64,000 nucleotides of DNA from Pagrus major (Eukaryota > Chordata > Actinopteri > Spariformes > Sparidae): contig NC_133221.1 in the NCBI RefSeq assembly GCF_040436345.1, positions 29,636,508 through 29,700,507 of the forward strand, read 5' to 3'. How positions within the stretch are numbered: the stretch's first letter is position 1; each line of letters starts with the position of its first letter. A program made the position numbers and the translations under genes. Shown piece by piece: positions 29,161 to 43,063 of this stretch. Under the pieces are notes generated by a model. It ran no database searches. It saw only the letters and a program-made list of their open reading frames with translations, and was not told where the DNA came from.

Positions 29161-31560
29161 TGAGCTGTTGTGTTTCTTTAATTTATTAAGAAAAGGAGAA
29201 TAGGAGGCCTGAATACAATCCCAAACATCTAAATCATTGCCGTTATGAAGATCCTCTTTCCATTGCTTCACATGTCTTTCAATATAGTGTCCATTAAAGC
29301 TCTGCAAGCTGCTGTTTCTAAATTACCTCAAACATGTCCTAGAATTTCTGGCCTGCAATGATCTGACAAACATGATTGGCTAATACTGTCTGATTTATAG
29401 CTCAGGCTCTAGTCTTAAGATTTCCTTTTCTATCCAGTAAACGGTCTAAAACATATGTAAGTACTGAGTAAGTAAGTATTCCCAATTAACTGAAAATCCT
29501 CGTATTTGAGAATTTGGCACCAGCAAATATTTGCCTAATAAATTATGTAAATTCAGTTTTGAAAACGGTTAACTACTTATTTTATCAATCAAATAATTGA
29601 CTAGTTGTTAAAGCATTTATAAATACTAGCGATCATTATCACCATCATCAGTTTGTGATGTGTTCACTTTTTGTCATTTTATTTTAATATATTCCAGTAT
29701 CTGCTCACACAGCCTGATAATCTCAGTATTCAGCTTGAAGTCATGATTGCACACACGATTACTAATATTAAAGCAACGTGCTTTTTCAAGGTGTCCCCAA
29801 GTTATTGAATTTCAATTCATCCCCAGCCCCATTTGGCCTAAAAGGAAAAGGATGTGAGCTGTTAATCCGGTGTGTGTCTGTGTGTGTGTTTGTGTGTGTG
29901 TGTTGTGGTCAGGGGTTTTTACAATCAGGGGATTTGACTGTTGCAGCTTGTTATGGTGCAACACTGGAGCAACCGACAAGTCAGAGCTGATGAATGGGAA
30001 GCTGCTGCTAATGATCGTTAAAACGCTCCTTTCTCCACATGTAGTATTGGGCCATTTGTCAGCCACAGGATGGTCCTACAGGCCGAGACACACTCGCACA
30101 CATCACACACGCTAATCAGTTGCTTTCCGGTAGCCGTGGCAACCAACTGCAGAATCTCCTTCCCTGTGCCCCTTCACCATTTCATTCCCTCTCTCTCTCT
30201 TATATCCAACCTTTTGCTTTCATGAGCTAATCCTTCACTCATCCTTTTTTTTTTCTCCCCAGCTAACGAAGAAAGACAAAGTTAAAGACACTGAAAAGCA
30301 AGAGAAAAAAAAAACGGAGACAAGGCCTGAAAGCACTCTGGAAGGCTGCTGCCTAGCACCTGATTTCCTTTGGGAATGGAACAGAGATAAAGAAATAAAG
30401 GCGTGACCGTGTGAAAGTGAACGGAGAGAGTAGATAAAGACTGGCTTTACCTGCCAGGTGGGACTAGTGGAGACTGAACATATCAAACCAACAGTGCTGC
30501 CTTGACATGTGCATAGTGAGCAGACTGGTAATGCTGGAAAGAAATAATCCAGGGGCTCCCGTGGTTGTACCAGGGGTATTCTGTAGATGTTGAAACTACA
30601 GAAAAGATGTATTTTTGATGTTCTGACTTCCAATTGGAAAAATGAAGTTTACAGGCAGAGACTTCATAGAATAACTGGCAGGAAAGTGACTATTGATATT
30701 ATATTTCAAATTCTGGGTACAGATGCTCAGTAATGGAAAATTAATCACAAGTGGAACTGCTGAGGCAGATGGTAAAGGTGGAGAACAGGAGCTACAGTAG
30801 CTAGCTGCAGGTGCTATTGCTAAAGTTCAAATATCAATCATCTGTTTTATATGTAGATTTGAAATGGGGATGCATGATATTGGATATTTTGCAGTGGAGC
30901 CTGGCAGCTCTGTTGTGTGTTTTTTGTGTCCATAATTTATTAGTTTTCAATGCAAGACAATACATTTCTTTACAAATTTATAGAAACGCCACCGCTAACG
31001 TGAGAGAGAAGTAATTTTTTTTTCTCAAATATTTTGTTAAAAGACGTATGAAGCACTAACGTTATGTGTGCACTCTAAATGTTACAAAGCTAGCATGCCA
31101 CCAGTGTTAGCTATATATGTCCTCAAACACTTAAAAAGTATAAATAGAGCTGTATTACATTCATCAGTTAGCTAATTGTTCATGCTAAATTTCTTGTGCC
31201 ACACAGTGCTTAGTCTGTAAGAAATCTACCGCAAAGGTTACACATTTATTCAACGTATTTCAGGCATGTCCAGACTGAAAAAAAAAACTGAAGGAGGAGT
31301 TTGACAAACATGACAAAGGTCGGGGAGGTTCCCTTAGTAATGCAAGAACTCAGGGTTGACTCACATATGCCCACAGGCCTATGTGGAAATGAAGCATTAG
31401 TCCTATAGGTACCGCCCTGCTGTCTGGATTACTCACTATAGCACCATGTGTATTTGAAAATAGTCTAGCTGGAAACAGTCCCCAACAAATTACCAATCAA
31501 AATGACTGCTGCAAAACCTACAACTGCCACCCAAACTAAGCCCAAGTGACATGACAGATT

Positions 31561-31806
31561 TATAATAATAATAAGAAGAACAATCTTTATCAGGAAGTAG
31601 GCAGCCACTGTAAAGCCCCAAACACTCCAAGCCACTGCCTTGGACTAGGGCACTGACTGGAGACTTAACCCATAATACATGTCTCAATGGTAGGGGAAAC
31701 CCACGCAAGCACTGTGAGAACAGGCAAACTCCATACCAAAGGGCCCAGCCAGGATTCAAACCGTCTTACTGTAAAGCAACATTGTTAACCACTGTGCCAC
31801 CGTGCT
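31561..31806 (-). mobile_element. tRNA-derived SINE, copy 1
   Basis: Read on the minus strand it begins GGTGGCACAGTGGTTAAC, a pol III A-box-like start. The B-box-like GGTTTGAATCCTGGC lies at about 31751-31764. A conserved body (GGAGTTTGCCTGTTCTC.., ..GTCTCCAGTCAGTGCCC..) follows. The 3' tail is TTCTTCTTATTATTATT. The 89-residue open frame here is not a gene. Confidence 0.7.
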
Positions 31807-33084
31807 GGACACATTTGTGGAAATGCTGTTGGATGTTCCCTAACGATATACAATACATTGTTTCAGTTACATGTTTACGTTTTAATATTCTTAAGAAGAT
31901 GCTTGGGCGGCATTCCATCACCCCTACCACCATACTTTTTCGTATTCAAGGAAAGGACTTGGTATGTCCTGATACATAGCATGTCAAAAGCAGTATGGCA
32001 AAAATACAGGGATCCAGCTTTTCTGACCCACAATCCCCTGTGTAATGGAAGATCTATCATATCAACAGCTATTTGAAGCAGAGTTTCAAATTGCATAGTT
32101 TTTCCTTATACCCCAAATCTTGCACTACTGACTGCAAGGATGTATAAACAGCTGAAATATTTACTAAAAGTAAAAAGAAAAAGGAAGAGATTTGGACCGC
32201 AGCTCTTGTCAACAGACAAAATAGAGCTACAACACCAGAGGACCAATAAAACATGAGGATATAAATACTGTATATACGCAAGCATGAACAAGTAATGTTG
32301 AACTTTGTAAAGCATTCGAAGGAGCATGCCTTTGCACCACCACATAATCTATACACATTGTTTCATCATATATTTCCTGCCATCGAATGACAAGTCTTGA
32401 CATGTCAGCTTTACTGGTGACAGTCACCGTCACAAGGTGCTGTAGTTTGTTCTCTATACCCACATTGCTTCATTGTTCTCAAGTGTTTAACAGGAAGGGA
32501 TAGGCCTCTGCATTAAGAAACACTAAAAGGCCGCAGTAAAACACTGACTCATTACATTATGCACAGTAAGGTCTAATCACACTCCTTCATTATTTACTTT
32601 AGTACAGTTTATCAATCCATTGTGGCGAATTCAAAGTGCTTTACTACAATGCAGCTTAGTATTAATGATACTCAAGGCTCACTTTGACTCCTGTCTATTA
32701 TTCCAGGTTTCATAAGTGACGTCCATGGTTTTAAGGCCAGTGAGAAGGCCAGTTAATCTTCCCTGAAAAATGTTCCTGTGCTGTATCAAGGCCTGTAGGA
32801 AGTCAAGGTGAGGTAGAAGACAAATATTTACTCTTCCTTGGCAGCAGACAGTAAAAAGGCTCTTTGATTCCTCACAGTCATTAACAAGGCCTTGGTCGAG
32901 TGGGTCAGAGAGTCTGTATATAAGGCCACGGTGTTCCTGTGAGTAAGAGATGAGGAATTATGATTGAGTTGAAGGTGAAATTCTTGCTTCAAGTGAACTT
33001 TGTATGAGAGACAGAGAGGACTTCAGTTAAACGTTAAATGTCATTCAGTGCAACAGTGTGGCTCATTGATGTGTTTTTAATAGC

Positions 33085-33260
33085 CTTTGGACAACAATGG
33101 AGCTCTGTGACTCAGAGGAATAAGATATATCAGGCTTTAGACACTGAGACAATACTTTACAGAAGAATACATTTATTTTTGGTTTTGGCTTTTCATTGAA
33201 ATTCTTGAAAATAACAAAAAAAAAAAAAAAGGAATATCACCAGACTTACCCTTAAATACA
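33085..33260 (+). repeat. Dispersed repeat, second copy
   Basis: It shares the block AATGGAGCTCTGTGACTCAG with the repeat at 2101-2330 and ends in an A-rich stretch (poly(A) near 33217). Confidence 0.45.
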
Positions 33261-34664
33261 GTTTATTTTAAAGGGCTCTAAAAAAAAGCCCTGAAAATAA
33301 GCGTGACAGTTGCGTGTTATAACCAATACGCCATTGTGTATGTTACTGTGGTGATGACACATAAAATCAGCTTCCAGTTAGTTTCTGGTTGAGGTTGTCA
33401 CACACGCCACAGAAGTGAGGTCATCACTGCACCATCTCCCCTCTTATCTTCCACCAGCATATTAACTCCCTGCACTTTCTTAGAATTATAAGCCTCAGTG
33501 CAACGATTCGTTTCCTCAGAACTGTCATCACCGCCCACCTACGTCCATATTATTTAGAAGTCATCCTGTAACTTGCACTCTCATTGTTGGCATGTTTCCT
33601 GAGAACTCATTGGCAGGTCAGTTTCATTGTTCAAGCTTCAGTCTTTATTGTAGTGGTTCACTGGTGATGATGATGATGACGTCACCACATCAGGCAGCAA
33701 GAGAAACTCATGCATGGGAGAGACTACACTCCACAGTTCTGTAATCAAAGAGGAATCAGAATGATGTAAAACTCCTGGAATGTCTCAGGAATGAGATATG
33801 CCTACACCTCCTCATTCCTCAGACCCTTTCTCTCTGCGGACAACCTCTGATTGGTGACTGTCACTCCCCCATTACCTCATAGTATTATTCCACTCATATG
33901 TCCATTTAGGGTCTGTTACAGAATGTGGCTTTAGTGAAAACTGGAGTTTGTAAAACGTGAGTTGAGGGGAAACTCTGCCTTTTCAGTTCCTTACTTACTG
34001 TTGTGTCTCTCAGTGGTTTTCCCCTACAGCCCTGCCTTAGGGCCTTAAGGAGCTCTCGGATGTGCTCTTTCATTTCCTTATTGATCCAGTCGATATCGAA
34101 GCTTATTAATTTGCTGAGATTCACGTTGGGAAAGGAAGATCCAAATCCTGGTTGGATATTGGATCGTTCCCCGAGGACAGACTTTACTAACGTTAAGGCT
34201 TTTATGCATTCTTCTCATGCCTTGGAACCGTGATCTCCTCCCTCACATTCCAATACTGCACAGTGCGTATTTATCCTCAGCTAGATAAAATGTATGCATT
34301 ACCCGTCTTTTTTGTGAGCTGAAGGTCATCTGAACAGTGTCCTGTACTGAAATGTTTATTGAAAAGTAAGTAATCTCACATTTTTCATGGTGTGATTGGT
34401 CACATTGATTGAATAGTCCTATCATATTGAAGGTTATGTGGCTTTATATGGTCTAAATCATTAATACTGGGTAAGGCTACAACCAGTACTCTAAACTGTG
34501 AATGAATTTCTTGTAATACTGCTCAGAGCTCCCAGTCTGGACCGATAGCTGCAGGGATAACCGAGCTAACTAGCTAATGGCATCTACAGTTGGCAACAGA
34601 TAGCCATTACTCTGGTGATATGCTGCACGCTATTTGTTTAAACTAAACCATACATATTTCTACT

Positions 34665-34973
34665 TTAAAGGGGCACAATGTAGTTGGAGAAGAAATTTAA
34701 ACTCAGAAATGTAATATTTACACTCAACTCACTGAACTCAGAAGTATTTATTTTTTCCATAAGTGAATAAACAAGCTGTTCTCAGAGGAAAATAAGGTCC
34801 CAGAACACTGTTTGAAGCTAGAAAGGTGGCAGGGTCCGCCACATATAAACAAAGTAGAACAGTATGAAATTGTGTTGTCCTGTAAGGTCAGTTTGTTTAT
34901 TCAGTTTATTCTGTCATGAAAACAAAGAGAGTTTGTTTAGTTTGTTTATGATTCAAATGTCTTTCACCTTTAA
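34665..34973 (+). mobile_element. TTAA-flanked MITE, family A, copy 2
   Basis: TTAA at 34665-34668 is followed by AGGGGCACAATGTAG, and the right end reads CACCTTTAA with TTAA at 34970-34973. The interior aligns with copy 1 at 6059-6399. Confidence 0.75.
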
Positions 34974-36311
34974 GGATGCGTGGTAAGTGATGCATTAGTT
35001 GACTTTGGTGAATACAAATGAAGTGATGACTTATTAACTTCATTCTTTTCTAAATTCTGTTTTTTAAGATATGTTTCATGCATAAATACTTGTTGGTCCC
35101 TTGGATAAAAATGGAGGTTTTGCCTTTTATTTACCTGTTGCCATGGCGAATTTTGGAGCTGAATTAATTATGGCATCGGCATGCCCGTGGTCAACTGCAG
35201 AGTTTCCCATCACGGGGTGAGTCAACTCAGAGTTCATGGTTCAGATATTGTTAAACCAGCTCTCTGGAACGGATCTTCTAATACTGCTCCGATGATATCC
35301 TCTAATTTATTATTATTCTGTTTCCAGTAACACACCCTCCCCTCTTCTTTTGCATTCCTTCACTGATAAGTTCTCCATCCTGTAACTCTCTTCTTCCGGT
35401 CTCCTTTCTGAGCAGAGTTTCCAGTAACAGCCCCCCTTTATGAAAAACCTTCTGTCCCGCCTGTTGAGTCCCCCTCTGACTAAGCATCAGACATCTGAAT
35501 GAGTCATTTTCACATTAGTTCGGATAGAATTACCATGATTTGCAGTTAAGGGAGCATCAGCCTGACAGATCATGTTTACCAAGATGAAGCACTTTGAGTT
35601 TTGAAGTGTGGACAACACGAGCATCATCAGTAGTGACTCAGTGGGCCATGTCCTGCTCAGCTGATCTGCTGTTGTGTTTGTGTATAGGATTTGACTCTGT
35701 CTGGCGCCTCCTTTTGGCCAGGGATGAATACTGCGTGCTGTGCAGCTGATTTCCAGGAAATGATTTCAGTGGGCGGCAATGTAGGCTTGGCAATCTGAGG
35801 ACAACGGTGGGAAAGAATTTCAGCAACAACAACGGTTCTGCAGGGATCGGCTGCAGAACTGATGGGATGCTGCAGAGGGGAGGGGAGCTGGAACATTCGG
35901 CGTGACCGAGTCCTGATGCCGAATTAAACAATGTGGATTTTTCATTTTAATAAGTGAAATCTTTACTGTGTTCAGCGTTGATGCTGGAGGCTTTTGGGGC
36001 TTTTTGCTACTCGTGCCTCACCTGTATGTTTGCTGTGGTGGATGGAAATTTCCACATGTGACCATGTGGGTTGTGCCAGTCATTTGGACACCCAGCTGTG
36101 GGTGGCTCAGCTGCAGTGTGCTTGTTTGAGGCCTAGAGACCTTTACAGAAGGGAATCTACCTGACTCTCTGAACCTTTTTGTTCTTTGAAAGGGGAGTTT
36201 CAGGGAATGCCTGTGGGTTTTTTCAAATTTGAATACATCTAACATTGTCAGCTGCAAATACACTTGGTTAACCCCTTCCTTTCCCATTTTCTCCCTTTTT
36301 TTTCATGGCAG

Positions 36312-36455
36312 GAGCGCTTTGCCGAAATCTTCGGGCAGGATGCGGCGGCAGAGAGCAGGAGGTCTCAGGAGAGTTTCAAGAAGTGGCTGCTGGCGGGGAT
36401 GACCCTGGTGACCGGGGTCGTGGTGGGCTCACTCATCGCCCAGAAACGCCTGTGA
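36312..36455 (+). CDS. bcl2l1: Bcl-xL, coding exon 2 (BH2 end and membrane anchor)
   Basis: The acceptor TTTCATGGCAG is followed by GAGCGCTTTGCC, in phase with the GGW end of exon 1. It encodes 47 residues: the rest of BH2 (ERFAEIFG), a linker with AAAESRRSQESF, and a C-terminal hydrophobic anchor (WLLAGMTLVTGVVVGSLIA) ending in the basic tail QKRL, then TGA. This tail targets the protein to the mitochondrial outer membrane. The exon is intact. Confidence 0.95.
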   Translation, partial: ERFAEIFGQDAAAESRRSQESFKKWLLAGMTLVTGVVVGSLIAQKRL

Positions 36456-37310
36456 AGGGAGATCCACGACAACCTTCCCAACACTCTTCCCCGACCTGCC
36501 TCCTTCATTCCCCACAACAAGGAAGTTAAAATGAAGGTCCTGTTTGTCTCGTCAGAACTGCTGATGATGTTTACTCTTATTTTTTTTTTCCCCTCACACA
36601 TCTCACGGTGGACTAAGAACCCTCACATGTTGTTGAACTTTTGAGAAAAAGAAAGAGAAGAGTCACTCGTATTCATTTGTTCACCTTCTTCCACCCTGAA
36701 GAAAAATCTGTGGTTATACAGGGACAGACGTTATTCTTTCATCCACTGATCCAATCGTTCCTTTCAATCCTTTCTCCACTGGTTCCTGTATAATTTTTCT
36801 TTCTTCATGTTTGTATGTACTAGTTTTAACAAATTTTGGTTTCCCATTTTTGCTCTCAAAAGAGGCTGAAACTGAGTCCACTCTTCACAGTTAACCCGAA
36901 CCTGTCTGATATAAAAAGTCTGTGTTGTGGGGCCTGAGCTGCTCTACATGTCTCGTCTTGAAGCTTTGTTTGGTTGCTCGTCCCAACAGACAGCTCTACA
37001 ATAGCTTTGTATGTGCCATATGGAGAGTGAAAGCAGGGGAGGATGTAGCACCTGCCCCTGAACAGCTTCAGTAGTTCCTGCCAGCCATCCTGATCACCAC
37101 CACATATAGTATAACATCATAATCCATGGTTACAAACACGGATTGTTTTGTCCTTCATGCTCATTGGGTTTTTTTTTTAATGGTAAAGAGATTTTAGTTA
37201 ATAAAATATGGGAGTCTTAAACTGAAAAAGCTAATGGGAAAATAACTCCTCTGCCTGTTTATGTTTGTTGGTTTTGGATTTGTGAACCATTAAAGCCCCA
37301 CTGCTCCCGC
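36456..37310 (+). other. bcl2l1: bcl2l1 3' UTR
   Basis: The stop codon is followed by about 0.85 kb without genes. AATAAA at 37200-37205 and ATTAAA at 37289-37294 are candidate poly(A) signals. The sequence is T-rich with no clear repeat. Confidence 0.6.
37200..37205 (+). terminator. Candidate bcl2l1 poly(A) signal
   Basis: AATAAA lies about 745 nt after the stop. A variant ATTAAA follows at 37289-37294 and either could be used. Confidence 0.5.
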
Positions 37311-37589
37311 TCGTCTGTGCTTCATGGTCATACTTGGCCTTGGTTTTATCCTGTTTGTGTTTAGTCAGCCTGCTGAGTGCCAGACCACTGTGTGTGGCAA
37401 GTTCTCAGAATCAGTGTAACTGCAGTTCATACAAGCAGGGCGCCATGGCTCACACCCTCCATGTTTACTACACAGTAGCTGAAGAATGCAGCAAACACTG
37501 TAGCAACACATACAACAGACAGAGACCGGTCACAGCGACACTCAAACTGGCTTTAAGGTTGGGTATTTGGATGTAAAGGTTTCATTTCG

Positions 37590-38745
37590 CTAACACTTTA
37601 TTTCAACCTCTCCTATGTAGTATATATAAGCAGTATATACACAGTTTAAAAATGGTTAATAACACACTGTAAGATAGCTGTGAACAGGTGTAAGGATGTT
37701 TCTAAGTGTTTATTAAAGGAGTAATTGTAAGATACAGCCAGAATTTTAGTTTAAGAAATGAACTAAGTATCAACAGAATGTGAAGAAACAACAGTGCTGA
37801 CATTATGTCAAAGATGTCTATGTATTTTGTTCCAGAGATGTCTACTGAAGTTAGCACGCTAACCAGCTAGCCCCAGCCCACACACTTCTAATCACTTTTT
37901 CATAACACCAGAGGCAAGTTTCAGCTGGTCAGTATATGCCAGTGGCAAGTTTGGTTTGCTACGTTTCACAAGCTGTCTGAGCCTTTAGTGTGATAAATGA
38001 TGAGAATGACTCACAAAATGTCAAGAAAGGAATCACTCTTACATCTGTTTTCCAAACCAAATAGAAAAAAACATCCGTACACTGACAAAATTCAAATTTC
38101 ACTCTTTTTCTGAACAAAGACGAGCGTAACTGTCTCATTAACTTACCGTAAAACACAACAATAAACAAAATAAAACTCACCAAAACAGTCTTGGTTTGTC
38201 TTTCCACAATCAACCGATGATGGTGTCTCCACCTGCCATGTCTTATTGGCCCCAAAGTCAGTCCTCGTCAGAGCTGATGTAAATCGCCTCCGTCGGTCTT
38301 AGAGGCTATGCTCTGTCCCAGGTCAGCGTCCAGCCATGTTCACTTTCAGGCTGCCAAATCCAGTTGAGCTGAGCACTGTTGCCCGCGGTGATTTCCCCCC
38401 TCCTTGATCTGAGGTCTCGGTCCAGGCAAACTCTAGGGCCACCTGCTCCATGGCTAACTGAGCCACGAGCTAAATCACTAACAATAGCTAGCTACAGCCA
38501 AGGATAACTAGCAAAGAGCAGCAGGTGTTGGTGACTCTGGGGATATGCTGCCCCCTATGTTTTTGAATCTACATTTACTATATTCTACAAAAACACACCT
38601 TGAATGTATTTGTCAACAATTATATCTTCATGAAACATCCATAATTGGTGCTATAACAAATTGTTGAAACAATATATTAATAATAGTGATATCCTTAAGT
38701 CAGTTTAAAACTACATTACAGTGTGTTATAAACTGTTGATTTACT
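37590..38745 (+). repeat. Fish repeat interrupted by other sequence
   Basis: The left block (AACACTTTATTTCAACC..) and the right block near 38640-38740 (..CAGTGTGTTATAAACTG) look like parts of one repeat. About 37715-38600 between them contains GCTAGCTAC-type and GTTAGCACGCTAACC motifs. Boundaries are uncertain and no gene is visible. Confidence 0.35.
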
Positions 38746-38751
38746 GTTTTA

Positions 38752-39020
38752 GAGCTGCAAACGATTAGTTAATTGATTGTTCAATGTAGGGAACAATTTT
38801 GAAAATCTAGTGATTCCAAGAATTTGCTGCTTTTCTCCCATGGCATTCAATTATATTACTTCATTTCAATTACATATCTTTGAGTTTTGGATTGTTGGTC
38901 TGACAAAACAAGACACTTGACTTTGCTCTAGGTAGTGGGAAATGTTGACAGACATTTTATCTACTTAATTGAGTAATGAGAGATTTAATGATTTGACAAT
39001 TAAATTCACTTTTTATGTGC
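38752..39020 (+). repeat. hAT-like interspersed repeat copy
   Basis: It starts TAGAGCTGCAAACGATTAG and carries the internal GACAAAACAAGACACTTGA block typical of the family also seen at 9702 and, inverted, 28150. Confidence 0.55.
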
Positions 39021-40789
39021 AGTCATAATTGTTTGCTAATCAACAGGGGTGGTTAAAATAAGGTGTTGGACTTATTTCCATCATAATTTTGCAATAAAAT
39101 CCCAATTATCTCCTGCTGTGCTCAAGAAGATTACATTATTCCACATTTTGTGTGCTAATTCAGTAATCATTCCTTACTTCTGAACCTTTAGTCAAATCTT
39201 CCATTTATCAACAACACAGTAAAGCTTCATGTTATACCAGAGTGAACATCATAGCCTTTTGAAGATTTATGTAGCAAACCGATAAAGCAGCTGTCCAATG
39301 CAGTTCTGCATCAGATGTCATTTGAGTTAGTTTAGAAATGTGTCATGATGTGTCTCTTCACCATCTAAAGCGAATCAGCAGCTGTCGGCGGCTGTAGGAC
39401 CGTAAAACCGACACCCAAACCTTCATATCCCATCTCACACACGCTCACTCCAAGTTATCCATGCATCGCTTTCACAGTCCTCACACCCCCCCTTCACTTC
39501 TTTTCCTCTATCCTCCCCAGACACCTCGAATCTGTCAGATCTCCATCCGTCTCTCCTCCTCTCTCCCTCTCCATCCAGCTCCACCTCTTCCTCTGTGGTC
39601 CCCTGGCTGTCACTGCACCCAGTCACGTGTGTCAGTCACAGCTGGCCCACCTGCTGCATCGCGCAAACACACCTCGGAACGAACGCACGTTTGTAATGTA
39701 CACACCTGCCAGTCAGATGTAGTCCATGAGAGACGGGTGGAGGAAGACCTCGTCTTTGTTTCTCAACATCTTTCCATCTTTAATTTAAAGCTGGAGTCTG
39801 AGGAGTGTTTGTCGCCTGGTGTTTCACGCACCAACAACTGGCAGCTCTATAATTTACTGAGACGGGAGGGAAGGTGGGGTGTACTCCTCCCTGTTCCCAC
39901 TGCTTTAATCTTGATCTCATTCTAAATACTGTTGAAAGCGAACATGTCCTGGCTTCTGTTCATGTGTGTTACAGCAGCTCAGTAAAGCACAATACAGGTG
40001 TGGTGCAGGACAGACAGGCGCCATTTTCTCATCCAAGAAGGGTTGAGAACTAGATTCACCGTAGAACCCAGAGAGTAAAGCAGTGTAAAATAAAACATCT
40101 GTCACTACATTGTCAGTGTGAGTGTCCAGCTATCGGCTGCGCCTCCATCTTCACAGCAGGACTCATGTCTCTTCATCAATGTTGACTTTTGCTCCTCTTC
40201 ATCACATAATCATGTGCATTTACAAACATTTCCACACATGGATGTCTCTCTCTAAAGACCTGATTATGACCCTCGCAACAAACATTTCACCAGATAAAAA
40301 GACTGACTATTGATGAGCATCATCCTCTAAATGCTTGTGTCCTGAGCATCTTACTAGCCAAGGTCTGCTCTCATACATTCCAGTACAGTATAAATATATT
40401 TTTCTAGTGTACGCCCCAACAAGAAGCTGCTCGCAGGCTTTTCTCTGCTGTCCTGGCCCTCAGCTGAAACAAGTTCCCTTCCTACACGTATGTGAGTGTG
40501 TGTGTGTGTGTATGTGTGTGTGTGCATTTCTGTGTGGCAAAATGTTCTTGAAGGAGGCACAAATGAAGGAAGTGTGACAGCAGCATTGGCACGATCCTAT
40601 ATATATGCTAGTTATTTAAACTGATTAGAATAGTACGTTAGCTTAGTAACATATTTAAGAAAAACTGAACTGATGGCTTCTAAACATTATTTATATTTGG
40701 TGTAAAAAGCATAATTGTGCCCCTTCAAATGGCCTTAACTTCCATCTCTACATTGATGTGAATTGTCATTCGTTGTGTTTTCTTTTTAG

Positions 40790-40995
40790 GATTATTGGAC
40801 TGCCACGACACACAAAAATGCAAAGTAAGAGGATATTTTGAAAAAGTTAGCGCTCTGATGCATTATGTTGGTCAGAAAGGATACAGAGGTAAAGATCGCA
40901 ACCATGTCCAATGGTCTGTTTGTGTCTTAGAATGCCATTGTAAAACTATAAATTGCATTGAACCTAATAAAGCCCATGTTGAAAGATGTACTGAG
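40790..40995 (+). other. Possible terminal exon of an unknown transcript
   Basis: A strong acceptor, GTTTTCTTTTTAG, ends at 40789. An open frame of 94 residues (from 40795, Cys-rich, no known domain) and an AATAAA at 40966-40971 follow. Splice acceptor plus poly(A) signal make this look like a last exon, but no upstream partner is identified and the frame may be chance. Confidence 0.2.
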
Positions 40996-41379
40996 TCTGT
41001 GTCTTGGATCGTGAGTGGGTGTGTTAAAACATGCATGAAGAGTTTCCCATTAAGACATGTTGTTAAATATTCAAGGTAGACTATTTCAAGAAATGAGCCA
41101 GAAGAAAGTTAATTTTATGGCCCACAATGACTGCTGAACTCAATTTGAGGAAATGGGAATTGTGCATGTAAAGAAAGATTAACCATTGTGCAGAGACAAT
41201 TCAGATAAACACTTCTAATTTTATCCATTTGGTAAGTAAGATTTAATAGAATTGTCATTATGCAACACACAATTGTAGAATTTGTAATTACCTAAAAAGA
41301 AAACTATACAGACTGATGAATAAATAATAATCAGGTCAAATAAACTATTCACAGTGGAGTGTTGAGGATGAGTTCAGAG

Positions 41380-41640
41380 TCTCACAGCTTTAGGAAAGAA
41401 GCTGCTCTGTAGTCTTGTGATACAGCAGCGGATACAACAGGTACAAATGTTACCCAGAACATCATTTGAACAATATTTTGTAAATGACTTTCTTTATCAG
41501 GGTGGGGGTTGATTCTCAGGAACCTAAAACTGTTCACCTGCTCAGGTCTGTAACAATTTGTCTGACGTAATGTAGGTGTTAACTACAAAGAAAACTCATT
41601 ACATCATACCACTGTTATGTGTTGAAATCTTGTATGTTGA
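41380..41640 (+). repeat. Degraded dispersed repeat with a fragment of MITE family B
   Basis: About 41553-41640 (..CTGACGTAATGTAGGTG..) matches the interior of the MITE at 48288-48639. The preceding stretch with GGTTGATTCTCAGGAACC resembles a common fish repeat also suggested at 57990-58260. Confidence 0.45.
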
Positions 41641-43063
41641 AGTATGAAAAATGCAAGATATGACAAACAAGGATAGGCCTTTTTGACATATTTATTGACA
41701 TGTCACAGCAGCAAAAGCACAGGTGTAATAAGTAGCATTACGGTAACAAAAACTGCTCTCCATCTATCTGTCAGTTCTAGTTACAGGGACATTTAAAAGA
41801 ACTGAGGTAATATTCTTAGTAACACTTGACCTATTGTGAAGTCAAACTGTGCTGTGAAAAGCATTCTTATGGCAGAATGTCATATGGAAAATACACATTT
41901 GATTAATATTGTGTATCATAATGCAACTTGATCTCTAATAATTAAATTATATTTACAATAGCTCATGTGGAGTTTGACATGTAGTCAGTGAGGCTCTTAA
42001 TTGATTGTCTTTTTATGCCAGAAGACAATTCCATTAATCCTATGAATATTTAATGCGTTCATTTTAATAAGGTAGTTCATTTGAAGCCACATACACTGAT
42101 ACGCTCTGCCTCTCTGTTCACTCAGTTTGTAAGAAAGGGTGAAGCAGTCTTTTTGATTGGATGTACCATCTAATATTAAATGCATAACCTCCACTGGATT
42201 ATTCAAAACTAGCCTTTTGTTCCTATTTTGGAAACTATTTGCTTTTTCTTCTGATGTTTACTTTTATAATTCTGAGTTCATGTCATGATTATTTTTTTCA
42301 CTATTTGTCTCGTTTCGGTTTCCTATTTCTGTGCATTCTTTTTAAAGCGCCTCCCAAAAACCTTTTCCCAGGTGCCCAGTGGCAGACGAAACTGTAAAGT
42401 GATAACAAGGTTCATAGGGAGCCAATGTAAACATTGATGATTTCATTATTCTATATCAATTACATTTACTCCATAATGATATGTTGAAGCAGACAACATG
42501 TTGTCTATTGCAAGTTTAAGGAATCTCAAATAAAAGTATTTATTATGCAGAATGGAATGTTAAATCTGCAAAATCTTATAGAGCTATTTCTGTCTATAGC
42601 TGAGTTTTAAAATCATCAAGTCATTATCTCAAACTCAAGTAAAGAAAAGTGCAGTGAAAATTTTTCAAGTTGTATTTAATGTAAATAAACCTACTGAAAG
42701 ATGTCTACTTTAAAACATGAAAGCAATAACACAGATGGCTATCATAGAAGTATGATACCTTATTTTATAAAATACGTGACCATTTTTGCATCAATACCAA
42801 GTTGAAATATTCTTACTGTAGACTTTAAGGACTAAGCTATATTTTTATTTTTTTAACCATGGATCAATACATAATGTTGAAGCAAATCTTTTGTATAAAA
42901 ATCCCCAGCAAAGTAGCCAAATATATAAGGCAGAGCGAAATTTCCCTCTCAAATAAAGTGAAGTAGTAGCCAAAAAAGGAAATAACCAAGTAAAGTACCT
43001 CAGAATTGTATTTGAATGCAGTATTTGAGTGCATGTATTAAAGAAAAACATTATCATTTCAGG

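Larger units (their letters stand above)
12666..36311 (+). other. bcl2l1: bcl2l1 intron, 23.6 kb
   Basis: The donor is GTGAGT and the acceptor TTTCATGGCAG. The long intron between the BH1/BH2 exon and the exon carrying the rest of BH2 and the tail anchor is also a feature of mammalian BCL2L1. It holds only repeats, microsatellites and noncoding DNA as far as I can see; open frames inside it show no recognisable domain. CpG-enriched patches at about 21370-21870 and 22880-23160 could be internal regulatory sequence. Confidence 0.85.

Noticed and set aside
31561..31806. A functional tRNA gene, suggested by A- and B-box-like motifs
   Set aside because: The sequence lacks a cloverleaf and continues into a SINE body with a trinucleotide tail, so it is a tRNA-derived SINE.
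39461..39925. 154-residue open frame after bcl2l1
   Set aside because: Ser/Pro/Leu-rich in a C/T-biased stretch, no domain, no nearby splice or poly(A) signals that fit.
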